Of a DNA stretch of 64,000 bases, positions 44,413 to 53,498 are shown in pieces; position 1 is the first letter of the stretch, and every line of letters begins with the position of its first letter. The notes beneath the pieces were generated by a model. It worked only from the letters and a program-made list of their open reading frames with translations, ran no database searches and had not been told where the DNA came from. The position numbers were made by a program, and so were the translations under genes. The stretch comes from VYFG01 sp965221795. GTDB lineage: Bacteria > Pseudomonadota > Gammaproteobacteria > Arenicellales > Poriferihabitantaceae. Where the stretch lies: the NCBI GenBank assembly GCA_965221795.1, contig OZ244914.1, forward strand, positions 1,612,001 to 1,676,000, written 5' to 3'.

Positions 44413-45330
44413 TCAGTGATACACCGGGGTCAGCCAATGCCGGTAATCCGGTTCCTGCCCAGTGATCACCCGGACGAAGAGGTCATTGAGCTTGCTGGTG
44501 ATGGGGTTGCCTTTTCCGTGTCCGACCGGGCGATGGTCAATCGACTGTACCTGGGCCATTTGCACCCCGGTCCCGCAGAAAAAGACTTCATCGGCCAGGT
44601 AGAGTTCGGAGCGGTCGATATGGCGTTCCTGTACTCGAACTCCCAATGCATCCTGTGCCAGTGCAATCAGCGACTTTCGCACGATCCCTTCCAGTACATT
44701 GGCCGTGACGGGTGGTGTGATCAGAGTATCATCGCGCACCATCATCAGGTTCGCTGCCGAAGCTTCCGATACATGGCCATCCTGGTTCAGAAAAATCGCC
44801 TCATCGAAACCGGACAGCATGGCCTCACTCTTGGCCAAGGCACTGTTGACATAGGTGCCATTGACTTTGCCCCTTGACGGGATTGCGGTGTCGTCCACGC
44901 GGCGCCAGCTGCTGACGCAGACGGACAGCCCTTTGTCGTTGGGCAGGTAACTGCCGGTTGGTTGGCTGAAGATCGCCACTTTATCCTGTGCATCATGCAG
45001 CCAGACCCGGAACACTCCCTCATCCTTATAGGCAATCGGCCGGATATAGACATTCTGCTGCCAGGCTTCCTTGCGCAAAAGCTCGATGGTGTGGTTTGCC
45101 AGTGCGGTACTGTCTAAGCCGATATCACTGAACAGTAGCCGATTGCTGTGCAGGAACCGGTCATAGTGGTCTTTCGTTCGAAAAATATAGAGCTGCTCGT
45201 GGGCAGCGTTCCAGTAACCCCGGAGACCGGCGAAGCAGCCGGTTCCATAATGCAGGGTATGGTTGGTGATACTGATTTTGGCCTGCTCAATCGGCACAAT
45301 GGTCCCTTCAAAATACGCCCAGTTGGTCAT
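44413..45330 (-). CDS. ilvE: Branched-chain amino acid aminotransferase
   Basis: A 305-residue fold-type IV PLP enzyme. HYGTGCFAGLRGY near the N-terminus, the PLP lysine in GKVNGTYVNSALAKSEA, DEAIFLNQDGHVSEASAANL and ELYLADEVFFCGTG are IlvE signatures. It makes leucine, isoleucine and valine from their keto acids. The ATG at 45330 fits known starts (TNWAYFEG); the open frame extends further but overlaps the upstream gene. The hydratase gene ends 25 bases upstream. Confidence 0.92.
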   Translation of the reverse strand: MTNWAYFEGTIVPIEQAKISITNHTLHYGTGCFAGLRGYWNAAHEQLYIFRTKDHYDRFLHSNRLLFSDIGLDSTALANHTIELLRKEAWQQNVYIRPIAYKDEGVFRVWLHDAQDKVAIFSQPTGSYLPNDKGLSVCVSSWRRVDDTAIPSRGKVNGTYVNSALAKSEAMLSGFDEAIFLNQDGHVSEASAANLMMVRDDTLITPPVTANVLEGIVRKSLIALAQDALGVRVQERHIDRSELYLADEVFFCGTGVQMAQVQSIDHRPVGHGKGNPITSKLNDLFVRVITGQEPDYRHWLTPVYH

Positions 45331-45355
45331 GTGCAAGATGATGTGAAAAGTGAAA

Positions 45356-46153
45356 TCATGTTGGGTGGTTGAACTGTACACGGACCTCTCCCAAGCTGCC
45401 ATAGTCAGCGACAATGATATCTCCGGCCTGGGCCGAATAGACCTCCCCAACGGTACCGGTTGCGACCACCTCGCCAGCGCAGAGGGAGAGGCCCCGGGAT
45501 GACAGGTGATTTGCCAGCCAAGCCATGGCATGCAGGGGGTTGCCCAGTGCATTTTTGCCGGTACCAGTCGTAAAGCGGTTGCCGTTCACATGCATATGTA
45601 CCGGCCAATCGACAAAATCGATCGACTGCCATGCGGTTATCGGTTCGCCGAAAATACAGGCACCATGGATGGCATTGTCGGCAATCAGCGCCCGTTCCCC
45701 CACCGTGGTGAAATCGTGGAACCCATGGTCGACAACTTCTAGGCAGGGAACGAATGCTTCGATAAAGGGGCGGATGGTTTGTGCCGTGTAGGAGGTCGAC
45801 GTCTTCGGTACGTCCTCTCCCAGGATAAAGCCGAACTCGGCTTCCGTAAGCCGCAGGCGGAATGCGGTCGGATCCAATTGGGCCCCGCTTTCATAGTTGC
45901 TGTGGGTCATCAGACGGCCGGGAAAGGGGCCTTGGGCATGCAGGCGCTGAGCCACGAGTTCATGAGTGCAGGCGATCTTGTGTCCGCAAGGAACGCTGTC
46001 GTACTGTTCGGCGAGCATCCGCACCAGTTCGTTCTGGACGGCAAATGCGGTGACGAGAGTGTCCGGGTAGAGCGCCGCCGGAATAGTGCGCATCGGCTCT
46101 TGGGAATCACGACGTGCCTGCAGGTAGGTGGCGGTATCATGCGCTTCGGTCAT
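45356..46153 (-). CDS. 2-Keto-4-pentenoate hydratase-like protein (FAH family)
   Basis: A 265-residue MhpD/XylJ-type protein of the fumarylacetoacetase superfamily. AEFGFILGEDVP carries the metal-binding Glu pair. GNPLHAMAWLANHLSSRGLSLCAGEVVATGT is the family's C-terminal signature. Such enzymes hydrate 2-hydroxypenta-2,4-dienoate in meta-cleavage pathways or decarboxylate related acids. No other meta-cleavage gene is nearby, so the substrate is open. Probably co-transcribed with ilvE. Confidence 0.75.
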   Translation of the reverse strand: MTEAHDTATYLQARRDSQEPMRTIPAALYPDTLVTAFAVQNELVRMLAEQYDSVPCGHKIACTHELVAQRLHAQGPFPGRLMTHSNYESGAQLDPTAFRLRLTEAEFGFILGEDVPKTSTSYTAQTIRPFIEAFVPCLEVVDHGFHDFTTVGERALIADNAIHGACIFGEPITAWQSIDFVDWPVHMHVNGNRFTTGTGKNALGNPLHAMAWLANHLSSRGLSLCAGEVVATGTVGEVYSAQAGDIIVADYGSLGEVRVQFNHPT

Positions 46154-46239
46154 GGGAAAATTCGATCAGGAATCAGAGGAGGGTAATATGCGACGAGGTC
46201 GGAGCTCTTGAGAGGAGCAGCCCTTCAATAGGCGAAAGC

Positions 46240-47202
46240 TTATGGTTGGGTTTCTGGAGTGGGAGAAGCATTGGGCTGGATGTGGAACTCGTAATATACC
46301 ATCAGAAGCCCGCTGCCGATAATGAGAGTGCTGCCAATCCCATCCCGAATGCCCGGAAGGTCTCCCCAGACCAGATAGCCCACGAGTACAGCAAATGGAA
46401 GCGACGTATACTCGAAAGGGGCGACGACGGAAGCTTGAGCAATCCGGTAGGATTGAGACAATAGGTACGCTCCGGCGGTGGTGACCACACCGCAGACCAG
46501 CAGCAGCTGGAAGTCAGCGAATGTCGGCCATTGCCAAGCTCGTAACAGGAAGTCCGCGGCTGGTTGCCCGAAGACATTGAATTGCCCCTGGCCAAGCAAC
46601 AAGCCACTCAGGGTACTGACTAGGATAAAAGCCAGCTGAATGTAGAGGGTTAGAGCTTCAGCGGAGTCGCTCATGCCCAACTTTCGCGTCGTGATCACCA
46701 TCAGGGAATAGGTCAGGGCGGCCAGTACTGGCAGCACAGAAGCCCAGGTGAATTCATTGCTGCCAGGCTCAACCAGCACCACCACGCCGACCATGCTCAC
46801 CAGAATGGCCAACCAACGTAGCAGTCCGACCACTTCTCCCAGCAGGGTTTTGGCCAACAGGCAGATGAACAGTGGTCCGGTAAAAAACAGGGTCATCACT
46901 TCTGCCAGCGGCATCACCGACAGGCCCAGAAAGAAGAACATGTTGGCCAGTACCAACAGCAACCCTCGACACAGATGCAACCCCGGGCGTCGCGTTCGGA
47001 GTGTGGGCCACTTGCCGAAACACTGCACAAAGATCAATAGCACGACCAGCGCCACCACTGAACGGAAGAGGGTGATTTCATGCAAGGCATAATACGGGCT
47101 TAGCCATTTGATGATGGAATCGCTGATGGTCAGGAACACAAGGGCCCCTACCAGGCAAAAGACACCCAGCACATTCGGGTTGGGGCGGAAGAAGGCCGAC
47201 AT
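46240..47202 (-). CDS. EamA/DMT-superfamily transporter
   Basis: A 320-residue membrane protein with ten predicted helices in two EamA repeats. LTISDSIIKWLS opens the first repeat; VVAPFEYTSLPFAVLVGYLVWGDLP ends the second. DMT members export metabolites such as amino acids; the substrate cannot be predicted. The start is uncertain: ATG 47202 precedes the first helix directly, whereas longer frames begin at 47247 or 47319. Confidence 0.75.
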   Translation of the reverse strand: MSAFFRPNPNVLGVFCLVGALVFLTISDSIIKWLSPYYALHEITLFRSVVALVVLLIFVQCFGKWPTLRTRRPGLHLCRGLLLVLANMFFFLGLSVMPLAEVMTLFFTGPLFICLLAKTLLGEVVGLLRWLAILVSMVGVVVLVEPGSNEFTWASVLPVLAALTYSLMVITTRKLGMSDSAEALTLYIQLAFILVSTLSGLLLGQGQFNVFGQPAADFLLRAWQWPTFADFQLLLVCGVVTTAGAYLLSQSYRIAQASVVAPFEYTSLPFAVLVGYLVWGDLPGIRDGIGSTLIIGSGLLMVYYEFHIQPNASPTPETQP

Positions 47203-47582
47203 GGGGAGCAAGACGAATGGGGCTACCAGTATAGGGCAAAGGCCCATGCGGTGGTTGCCAGCGGCGCAAACAGGGAATGTTTTCGGGACATGAAGCCCGT
47301 TACGCCACTTGGTGCCCAACAGATGGTCTGGTGACCAGTGCAGCTAGCCTGGATATTTCATCAATAGACGGCAAGCTCTCCAGTCATTCGATCTCATTCC
47401 GTGAGTGACGCTGATCTCGAAAGAGGCCTTGCCGTGACCGAATGTTTCCTCCGTTCGAGCCGATTTTCCCCATCATAAAGACGTCAGGCAGGGGCGGATT
47501 TCCGCAGTGACGGCCGCACCAGCCACGACGGCGGGCTGGATCAAGCAGTTTTCCGGGGGTACGATTCAGGGATCAAGAATGA
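47203..47582. other. Intergenic region
   Basis: About 380 bases. I see no gene, repeat or structured RNA. It may contain the promoter of the DMT transporter gene on the minus strand. Confidence 0.4.
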
Positions 47583-47978
47583 TTATTCTGCCTCGCCCTG
47601 CCACAGCAGGTCATATCCGATCTCATAAGTGTTCTGGCACATTTCTTCCAGTGCACCGAAGAGCTTTTTGAACCGATCATCGGCATGCGACTTTTCGTGT
47701 TGCTCAAACGATTTCCAGTACGTCACGATAGCGATGTGGGGCCGAACCGGCTGATGTCCACCACTCTTGCCAATAGTTCCCTCTTCGGAGATGAATCCAC
47801 GGAATTCGAATACCTGTCCCGCGAGAAATCCACCTTCTTCATCGCCATATTTGTTCTTGACCACATTACAGAGTTCACCGATCTTGAGTTCGACATCTTC
47901 CAGAGTATATTGATCCTTCAGTTGGACAACATTGAAGAGCATCTTCGATTCGTAGGGGATGGTGATTTTTTCGAACAT
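47583..47978 (-). CDS. Hypothetical protein, possible antibiotic-biosynthesis-monooxygenase-like fold
   Basis: A 131-residue acidic protein that I do not recognise. Strands such as MLFNVVQLKD and HIAIVTYWKSFEQHEKSHADDRFKKLF resemble dimeric alpha-beta barrel (ABM) proteins, where a Trp-Lys-Ser-x-Glu-x-His stretch recurs. Two late features, EMCQNTYEIGYDLLW and a CNVVKNKYG stretch, carry single Cys residues. The ATG at 47978 precedes FEKITIPYESKM; the longer frame upstream looks non-coding. Transcribed alone. Confidence 0.6.
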   Translation of the reverse strand: MFEKITIPYESKMLFNVVQLKDQYTLEDVELKIGELCNVVKNKYGDEEGGFLAGQVFEFRGFISEEGTIGKSGGHQPVRPHIAIVTYWKSFEQHEKSHADDRFKKLFGALEEMCQNTYEIGYDLLWQGEAE

Positions 47979-48292
47979 GTCGTCTTCTCCAGAAACCGTT
48001 GCAAAGGAAGCTACTGACCGTCCTATTATGGGGCCCAGGGGACCATCAAGCAACCAGGACCGAGTAAAGAGAATGAGCCCCCTTGGCTTTGCATAGTGTT
48101 GTCTCTATAGTCAGCGCACCGCAGGATTTTCTGTGAAGGTCCGAAGATCAGAGCTGATGGGGCAACTGGCACAGGAGTCCGCTTGGGCACTGCCGGATCA
48201 AGGGGCCCTCTACAGCAATACTGATGCGGTGGTCTTGATACCAGCGAAGTCGGGAAGGTCCACCAGGCTTCAGGCTTCGACGAGGGCTGCTC

Positions 48293-49087
48293 TCAGCCTG
48301 CAAACAGCTTCGCCAGCCTTTCTCCGGGGTCATCGGCTCGCATGAGGGCCTCTCCCACCAAGAAAGCATGAACCCCGTTTCGGCGCATCATGGCAACATC
48401 TCCGGGCTCATGAATACCGCTTTCCGTGATCACGATACGATCCTCGGGAATTTGGTCGAGCAGTTCCAGGGTAGTGTCAAGGCGGGTTTCGAAAGTACGC
48501 AGATTGCGGTTGTTGATGCCCAGCAGCGGGCAGGGCAGGCGCAGGGCCCGCAACAGTTCCGCCGGATCATGTATTTCCACCAGCACATCCAGCGAAAGCT
48601 CTTGGGCCTGCATTGCCAGAGTGGTCAGCATATGATCATTGAGTGCGGCCACGATCAATAAGATGGCATCTGCCCCCAGAAGCCTTGCTTCATAGACCTG
48701 GTAGGGTTGGATGATGAAGTCCTTGCGCAGGACCGGCAATCCAGATGCGTCGCGGGCCTGGTTCAAATAGGCGTCATGGCCCTGGAAGAAATGTTCATCT
48801 GTCAGGACTGAAAGGCAGGTCGCTCCACCCCGGGCATAGCTCTGTGCAATCCGGGAGGGGTCAAAATCCATACAGATAATGCCTTTGCTGGGCGAGGCTT
48901 TCTTCACTTCCGCGATCACCCCCGGTTGGCCCTTTCCAAGCTGGGTGGCCAAGGCACGGGCAAAGCCCCGGGTCGGTGGCAGGTGGTTACCGCATCGGGC
49001 TTTGAGGGTGGCAAGAGGAGTTTTTTCGGTCCGCTTGGCTACCTCCTCGGCCTTGTGTGCAAGAATTTTTTCCAGGATGTCGTTCAT
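48293..49087 (-). CDS. trpC: Indole-3-glycerol-phosphate synthase
   Basis: A 264-residue TIM-barrel enzyme closing the indole ring in tryptophan synthesis. VIAEVKKASPSKG (catalytic Glu and Lys), LSVLTDEHFFQG, VLRKDFIIQPYQV, LLGINNRNL and ITESGIH are the family's motifs. The ATG at 49087 fits homologues; a start 13 codons earlier is less likely. It follows trpG by 70 bases with no trpD between them. Confidence 0.95.
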   Translation of the reverse strand: MNDILEKILAHKAEEVAKRTEKTPLATLKARCGNHLPPTRGFARALATQLGKGQPGVIAEVKKASPSKGIICMDFDPSRIAQSYARGGATCLSVLTDEHFFQGHDAYLNQARDASGLPVLRKDFIIQPYQVYEARLLGADAILLIVAALNDHMLTTLAMQAQELSLDVLVEIHDPAELLRALRLPCPLLGINNRNLRTFETRLDTTLELLDQIPEDRIVITESGIHEPGDVAMMRRNGVHAFLVGEALMRADDPGERLAKLFAG

Positions 49088-49157
49088 CGCGCTCTGCAAG
49101 CGTCTGGCTTGGTTTTGGTCATTCAACCTACCGTGATTGGAGAGAGGATATTTCGCA

Positions 49158-49721
49158 TCACCCGGTAAGAAAGTTCTTCAGGAGTTGATGTCCACAGTGG
49201 GTTTCAATGGACTCTGGATGGAACTGAACGCCAGCGATAGGCCATTCCCGATGCTGTACCCCCATAATCTCCCCATCGGAGGTATGTGCCGTGACTTGCA
49301 AACAGTCCGGGAGGGAGGTCGGATCCAAGGCCAGGGAATGATAACGGGTGGCCTGGAATGGATTGGGGAGCCCGGTAAACACTCCTTGGCCCGCATGATG
49401 AATCGGGGATGTCTTGCCATGCATCAAGGTCTGGGCATGGACGGTTCGGCCACCGAACGCTTCTCCGATACCTTGATGGCCCAGGCAGACCCCCAAGATC
49501 GGGATCAATCCCGCGAACCGTTGGATGGCAGCCACCGTAATCCCTGCTTGCCCGGGAGTGCCGGGTCCGGGCGAGATCACCAAAGAATCCGGGGCCAAGG
49601 CTGCCAGTCCATCCGGAGTGATTTGATCGTTCCGGTATACCTGGACATCCTGCCCCAGTTCCCCCAGATACTGCACCAGGTTGTAGGTGAAGGAGTCGTA
49701 ATTATCGATCATCAGCAACAT
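49158..49721 (-). CDS. trpG: Anthranilate synthase component II (glutamine amidotransferase)
   Basis: A 187-residue GATase. MIDNYDSFTYNL, the nucleophile in GVCLGHQGIGEAFGG, and FHPESIET with catalytic His and Glu are all present. It supplies ammonia to TrpE. It begins 10 bases after the trpE stop. Unlike the fused TrpGD of enterobacteria it is a separate short protein. It may also serve PabB. Confidence 0.94.
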   Translation of the reverse strand: MLLMIDNYDSFTYNLVQYLGELGQDVQVYRNDQITPDGLAALAPDSLVISPGPGTPGQAGITVAAIQRFAGLIPILGVCLGHQGIGEAFGGRTVHAQTLMHGKTSPIHHAGQGVFTGLPNPFQATRYHSLALDPTSLPDCLQVTAHTSDGEIMGVQHREWPIAGVQFHPESIETHCGHQLLKNFLTG

Positions 49722-49731
49722 AGGGGCATTC

Positions 49732-51225
49732 CTATTTCTCAAACGGATTGTGCAGTCCGCCGTTGACCAGGTCGACCGCATGAAGCACCGCACGGGCCTT
49801 GTTGAGGGTTTCCTGCCATTCATTTTCCGGCACGGAATCGGCTACAATGCCGCCGCCAGCTTGGATGTGGACCTGGCCATTTCGGATCAATGCGGTTCGA
49901 ATGGCAATGGCGGTATCCATATTGCCGTTCCAACCGATATAGCCAATGGCCCCGGAATATATACCTCTTTTGTCTGGTTCCAGCTCTTCAATAATCTCCA
50001 GTGCCCGCACTTTGGGTGCGCCGGACAGGGTGCCGGCGGGGAAAGTGGCTTTTAGCACATCGATGGCATCCATATCCGGAAGGATGCGCCCGGTAACATT
50101 GGATACGATGTGCATGACATGTGAATAGCGCTCGATGACCATTTTCTCGGTAAGTCGTACCGTGCCGATTTCCGAAACGCGCCCGACATCGTTTCGGCCA
50201 AGATCGATCAGCATCAGATGTTCGGCAAGTTCCTTGGGGTCCGCCAGCAACTCCTCCGCCAGTGCTTCATCTTCCTCCGGAGTAGTCCCTCGCTTTCGGG
50301 TACCTGCAATGGGCCGCACGGTGACCTCGCCGTGATCCAGGCGCACCAGGATTTCTGGGGAAGAACTGGCGATCTGGAAGTCGCCGAGATCAATAAAGAA
50401 CATATAGGGCGAAGGATTGAGTGTCCGTAACGCCCGGTAGAGCTCCAGTGGTCTGGCCCGATACGGCATGGACATGCGCTGGGACAGCACGACCTGAAAA
50501 ATGTCACCGTCACGAATGTATTGTTTGCATTTTTCCACGGCACGCATGTGCTGTTCGCGAGGCAGCGAGGACTCGACTATGGGAGTGTCTGCGTGTGAGG
50601 TAAAGGTGTCCTGTGGTTGAGGGGGTAGCGGTTGATGTATGATTGACGCTAGGGAATCCAGCCGAGCTACGGCCCGATCGTAGGCGTTGGGATCGCTGGG
50701 ATTGGCTTGGACGATGGTCATCAGCCGGCCAGACAGATTATCGAACACCACGACTTCTTCGGATACCATGAGCAAGATATCCGGCGCGGCGACCGGGTCC
50801 GGTGCCTTGTGTTGGCCCAGATGAGGCTCAATGTACTGTATCGTGTCATAGCCGAAGTAGCCCACGAGTCCCCCGGTAAACCGAGGCATGCCAGCCACAT
50901 CCGGAATGTGAAACTGTTGCTGGAACGTGCGCACCGCCTCCAGTGGGTCTTCTACCTCCTGTTCGTCCACCAGCTGCAAGTCATGGTAGGTAAAGACAGT
51001 ATGTCCACAGATTTCCAGGCGATTCCGGCATGGTAGCCCAATCATCGAATAGCGCCCCCATTTCTCACCGCCCTGAACGGATTCCAGCAGGTAGCTGTAG
51101 GGACCGGCACCCAGCTTTAGATATGTGGAAAGAGGAGTATCGAGATCCGCCAGCAGGTCTCGGAACAGGGGAATACGGTTATAGCCGAGAGCGGCGTAGG
51201 CGTCGAATTCCGATTTTGTCAGCAT
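49732..51225 (-). CDS. trpE: Anthranilate synthase component I
   Basis: A 497-residue chorismate-utilising enzyme. QVVLSQRM, the active-site stretches EHLMLIDLGRNDVGRV and FPAGTLSGAPKVRA, and IAIRTALI near the end are typical. A feedback-binding LLES motif lies near residue 48 in SYLLESV. Start ATG 51225 lies two codons after a TTG alternative. A Trp-rich open frame lies about 50 bases upstream. Confidence 0.95.
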   Translation of the reverse strand: MLTKSEFDAYAALGYNRIPLFRDLLADLDTPLSTYLKLGAGPYSYLLESVQGGEKWGRYSMIGLPCRNRLEICGHTVFTYHDLQLVDEQEVEDPLEAVRTFQQQFHIPDVAGMPRFTGGLVGYFGYDTIQYIEPHLGQHKAPDPVAAPDILLMVSEEVVVFDNLSGRLMTIVQANPSDPNAYDRAVARLDSLASIIHQPLPPQPQDTFTSHADTPIVESSLPREQHMRAVEKCKQYIRDGDIFQVVLSQRMSMPYRARPLELYRALRTLNPSPYMFFIDLGDFQIASSSPEILVRLDHGEVTVRPIAGTRKRGTTPEEDEALAEELLADPKELAEHLMLIDLGRNDVGRVSEIGTVRLTEKMVIERYSHVMHIVSNVTGRILPDMDAIDVLKATFPAGTLSGAPKVRALEIIEELEPDKRGIYSGAIGYIGWNGNMDTAIAIRTALIRNGQVHIQAGGGIVADSVPENEWQETLNKARAVLHAVDLVNGGLHNPFEK

Positions 51226-51597
51226 AGTCAATCATCATGGTCAGGAGGGCAGCAGCAGGAATTGGGGTGCAAAGGGTCAGATTCGCCAACGCCAAGCCCA
51301 TGGGATTGCGGATATGATGATTGGTAGCAACGGATCAACCAGAGTGGTAGAGGGTGTCAGGATGATTGTACCTGCAAGATATGTAAAGTCCAGCAAAACC
51401 GCTTGGATAAATACATCGCCCCGGGCCGGGATTTTTACATGCGGGATGTCAGATATCGGAACCGGGGTGTCTGGGGAAGTGCTGGATGCTTCCCTCTGAA
51501 GATGCTGGCAGTGGGTTCTATGGGTGGTTGCAGGGTCGATGGCTAAAGAAGTGTGCATGGACATGAGCACCCTTGCCGGGCAAAATCTCGCTTCTGG
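51226..51597 (-). other. gph-trpE spacer
   Basis: An unusually long gap (about 370 bases) inside the otherwise tight rpe-gph-trpEGC group. A 97-codon open frame covers 51277-51570 but has no known match; its last codons are rich in Trp (see the adjacent leader entry). The gap probably holds a separate trp promoter. Confidence 0.4.
51277..51330 (-). promoter_or_regulatory. trpL: Candidate trp leader peptide with three Trp codons
   Basis: A minus-strand frame that can begin at TTG 51330 reads LLPIIISAIPWAWRWRI and stops, 51 bases before trpE. Three TGG codons within five codons, just before the stop, is what ribosome-mediated attenuation would need. No ribosome-binding site and no terminator hairpin with T run were found before trpE, so the attenuator is unproven. 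Confidence 0.35.
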
Positions 51598-52350
51598 TCA
51601 GGGCCTTTCGATTCCCAACTCCCTGGGGAGAAGCCTGTGGTTCTCTATCTGCTCCGCGGTTTCCAGCTTGAGTGGTTTCACATGTAAGGTGAGGTCCCGG
51701 AAGTGATCAAGAATCCGGTCCGGGCGACCGGAACGCAGGTCCATTCCCTGATGGTAGCCATAGGTCAGGCAGATGACAGACATGCCGGCGGACTTGGCGG
51801 CCAGGATGTCGTTCATGGAGTCGCCGATCATGATGCATTCAGTGATAGCGCTGCCAAGAAGTTCGGCCGCGTATTGGAGCGGCCCCGGGTCCGGCTTGCG
51901 TACGGGCAGTGTGTCCCCCGCAATCCATGTTTGCAAATAGCGGGACAGCCCGGATTGTTCCAGCAACAGTTCGGTGTGCCGGGCCGGCTTATTGGTTACG
52001 CAGCCAAGGTTCAGTCCCGCATCGTGAAATTGCACCAGGGTTTGCTGTACGTCGGGGAAGAGCCGGCTTTGCTCCCAAATTTGGTCTGCGTAGAGATCGA
52101 AAAAAGTTATTAGTGCTTGCCTCAAAAGCAACGAGTCTGGATCTCCGTCCCATTTGCCGGTGAGTGCCCGCTTGATCAGTTGGGTGGAGCCATTGCCAAT
52201 CCATTGGCGCAGGTCAGACAATGGCCTTGGTGAAAGGCCGAGGACCTGCAGGGTCCGGTTGGTGGCTGCCGCAATATCCGGTGCCGTATCAGCCAAAGTG
52301 CCATCCAGGTCAAACAGCAGGGTGCGAGCAGCAATGGGGGGCAGAGACAT
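51598..52350 (-). CDS. gph: Phosphoglycolate phosphatase
   Basis: A 250-residue HAD hydrolase. Motif I is LLFDLDGTLADT with both nucleophile and acid/base Asp; motif III is KPDPGPL with Lys; motif IV is MIGDSMNDI. It converts 2-phosphoglycolate to glycolate. The rpe-gph pair is a common gammaproteobacterial arrangement. Glycolate made here could feed the glyoxylate-using bhc cycle after oxidation (inference). Confidence 0.92.
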   Translation of the reverse strand: MSLPPIAARTLLFDLDGTLADTAPDIAAATNRTLQVLGLSPRPLSDLRQWIGNGSTQLIKRALTGKWDGDPDSLLLRQALITFFDLYADQIWEQSRLFPDVQQTLVQFHDAGLNLGCVTNKPARHTELLLEQSGLSRYLQTWIAGDTLPVRKPDPGPLQYAAELLGSAITECIMIGDSMNDILAAKSAGMSVICLTYGYHQGMDLRSGRPDRILDHFRDLTLHVKPLKLETAEQIENHRLLPRELGIERP

Positions 52351-52368
52351 GTTTCCAACCGCTGTTCT

Positions 52369-53055
52369 TCAGGCGGAGGTCAACTGTTCGCGCAGGGCAG
52401 TAATCACCGAGTCGTACCGGTGTGGGTCACTGTCCCTGCCGGCACCAAAAATAGCACTGCCCGCAACAAAGGTGTCGGCACCGGCTTGGGCGATTTCAGC
52501 GATATTTTCGACTTTGACACCCCCGTCCACCTCGAGACGAATCTCCCGCCCGCTTTCCTCGATCAGGCGGCGGGCGTGACGGAGTTTTGCCAGGGTAGAG
52601 GGGATGAACGATTGACCGCCATACCCGGGATTGACTGCCATCAGAAGGATCATGTCGATTTTGTCCATAGCGTATTCCAATACCCCCAGCGGCGTGGTCG
52701 GGTTGAACACCAGCCCGGCTTGGCACCCGACCGACCGGATCAGCTGCAGGGTGCGGTCAATGTGCTCGGAAGCCTCTGGATGGAAGGTGATGTAGTTGGC
52801 GCCTGCCGCCGCGAAGTCTGGAATGATCCTGTCCACGGGCTTGATCATGAGATGGACATCAATAGGTGCGGTGACACCATATTTGCGCAACGCTTCACAG
52901 ACCAGCGGGCCCACGGTCAAGTTGGGGACATAGTGATTGTCCATGACATCGAAGTGCACCATATCCGCGCCAGCGGCCAGGACATGTTCGGCCTCCCGGC
53001 CCAGTTGTGCAAAATCGGCGGCGAGGATGGAGGCGGCGAGCAGCTGTTGTGGCAT
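52369..53055 (-). CDS. rpe: Ribulose-phosphate 3-epimerase
   Basis: A 228-residue TIM-barrel enzyme of the pentose phosphate and Calvin cycles. LAASILAADFAQLG, HFDVMDNHYVPNLTVG, IDVHLMI, MAVNPGYGGQSF and EVDGGV carry the metal-binding and catalytic His/Asp residues. The ATG at 53055 fits family starts. First gene of the rpe-gph-trp group. Confidence 0.95.
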   Translation of the reverse strand: MPQQLLAASILAADFAQLGREAEHVLAAGADMVHFDVMDNHYVPNLTVGPLVCEALRKYGVTAPIDVHLMIKPVDRIIPDFAAAGANYITFHPEASEHIDRTLQLIRSVGCQAGLVFNPTTPLGVLEYAMDKIDMILLMAVNPGYGGQSFIPSTLAKLRHARRLIEESGREIRLEVDGGVKVENIAEIAQAGADTFVAGSAIFGAGRDSDPHRYDSVITALREQLTSA

Positions 53056-53498
53056 GGCACCGGAAGATAGTCGGAAAAGTTGTTGGGCAAATTGCCCGCA
53101 GTTCGGGAAAGAGTAAAGGTAATATACTATGTCCGCGCCGACCTGCCCGGGTGGCTGGCATTGCTCGACGGATTGTACAGGCACATGAGGGAAGTCACTC
53201 CTGCATTCTATGCTGGAGCGACAAGGCCCATGGCAGTAGAATCATACGTCGGTTGCATTTCCGAGTGCAACTGCCGGGAGACCGGGTGCTCGGTCCAGCC
53301 AGGAACTGGGGTATGAACGACTCCAGATCGTGATCGTTAGGCCATTCGGGGAGTCATCGCCGGTCGGGAGAACGGCTCAAGGGCACTCTGGGGTCACGAG
53401 TACAGATCATCGGGGCAAAATCCCGGAGCCATTAAGTTTCCGTTCATGATACTTGCTGGATAATGCGCCATCCATCGACACAACGCAGTGAGGATGTT
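53056..53498. other. Intergenic region between rpe and the His/Tyr-rich protein
   Basis: About 440 bases, divergent. Only short frames without support. GAGGATGTT before 53499 is the ribosome-binding site of the next gene. The promoter of the rpe operon should be here on the minus strand. Confidence 0.4.
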
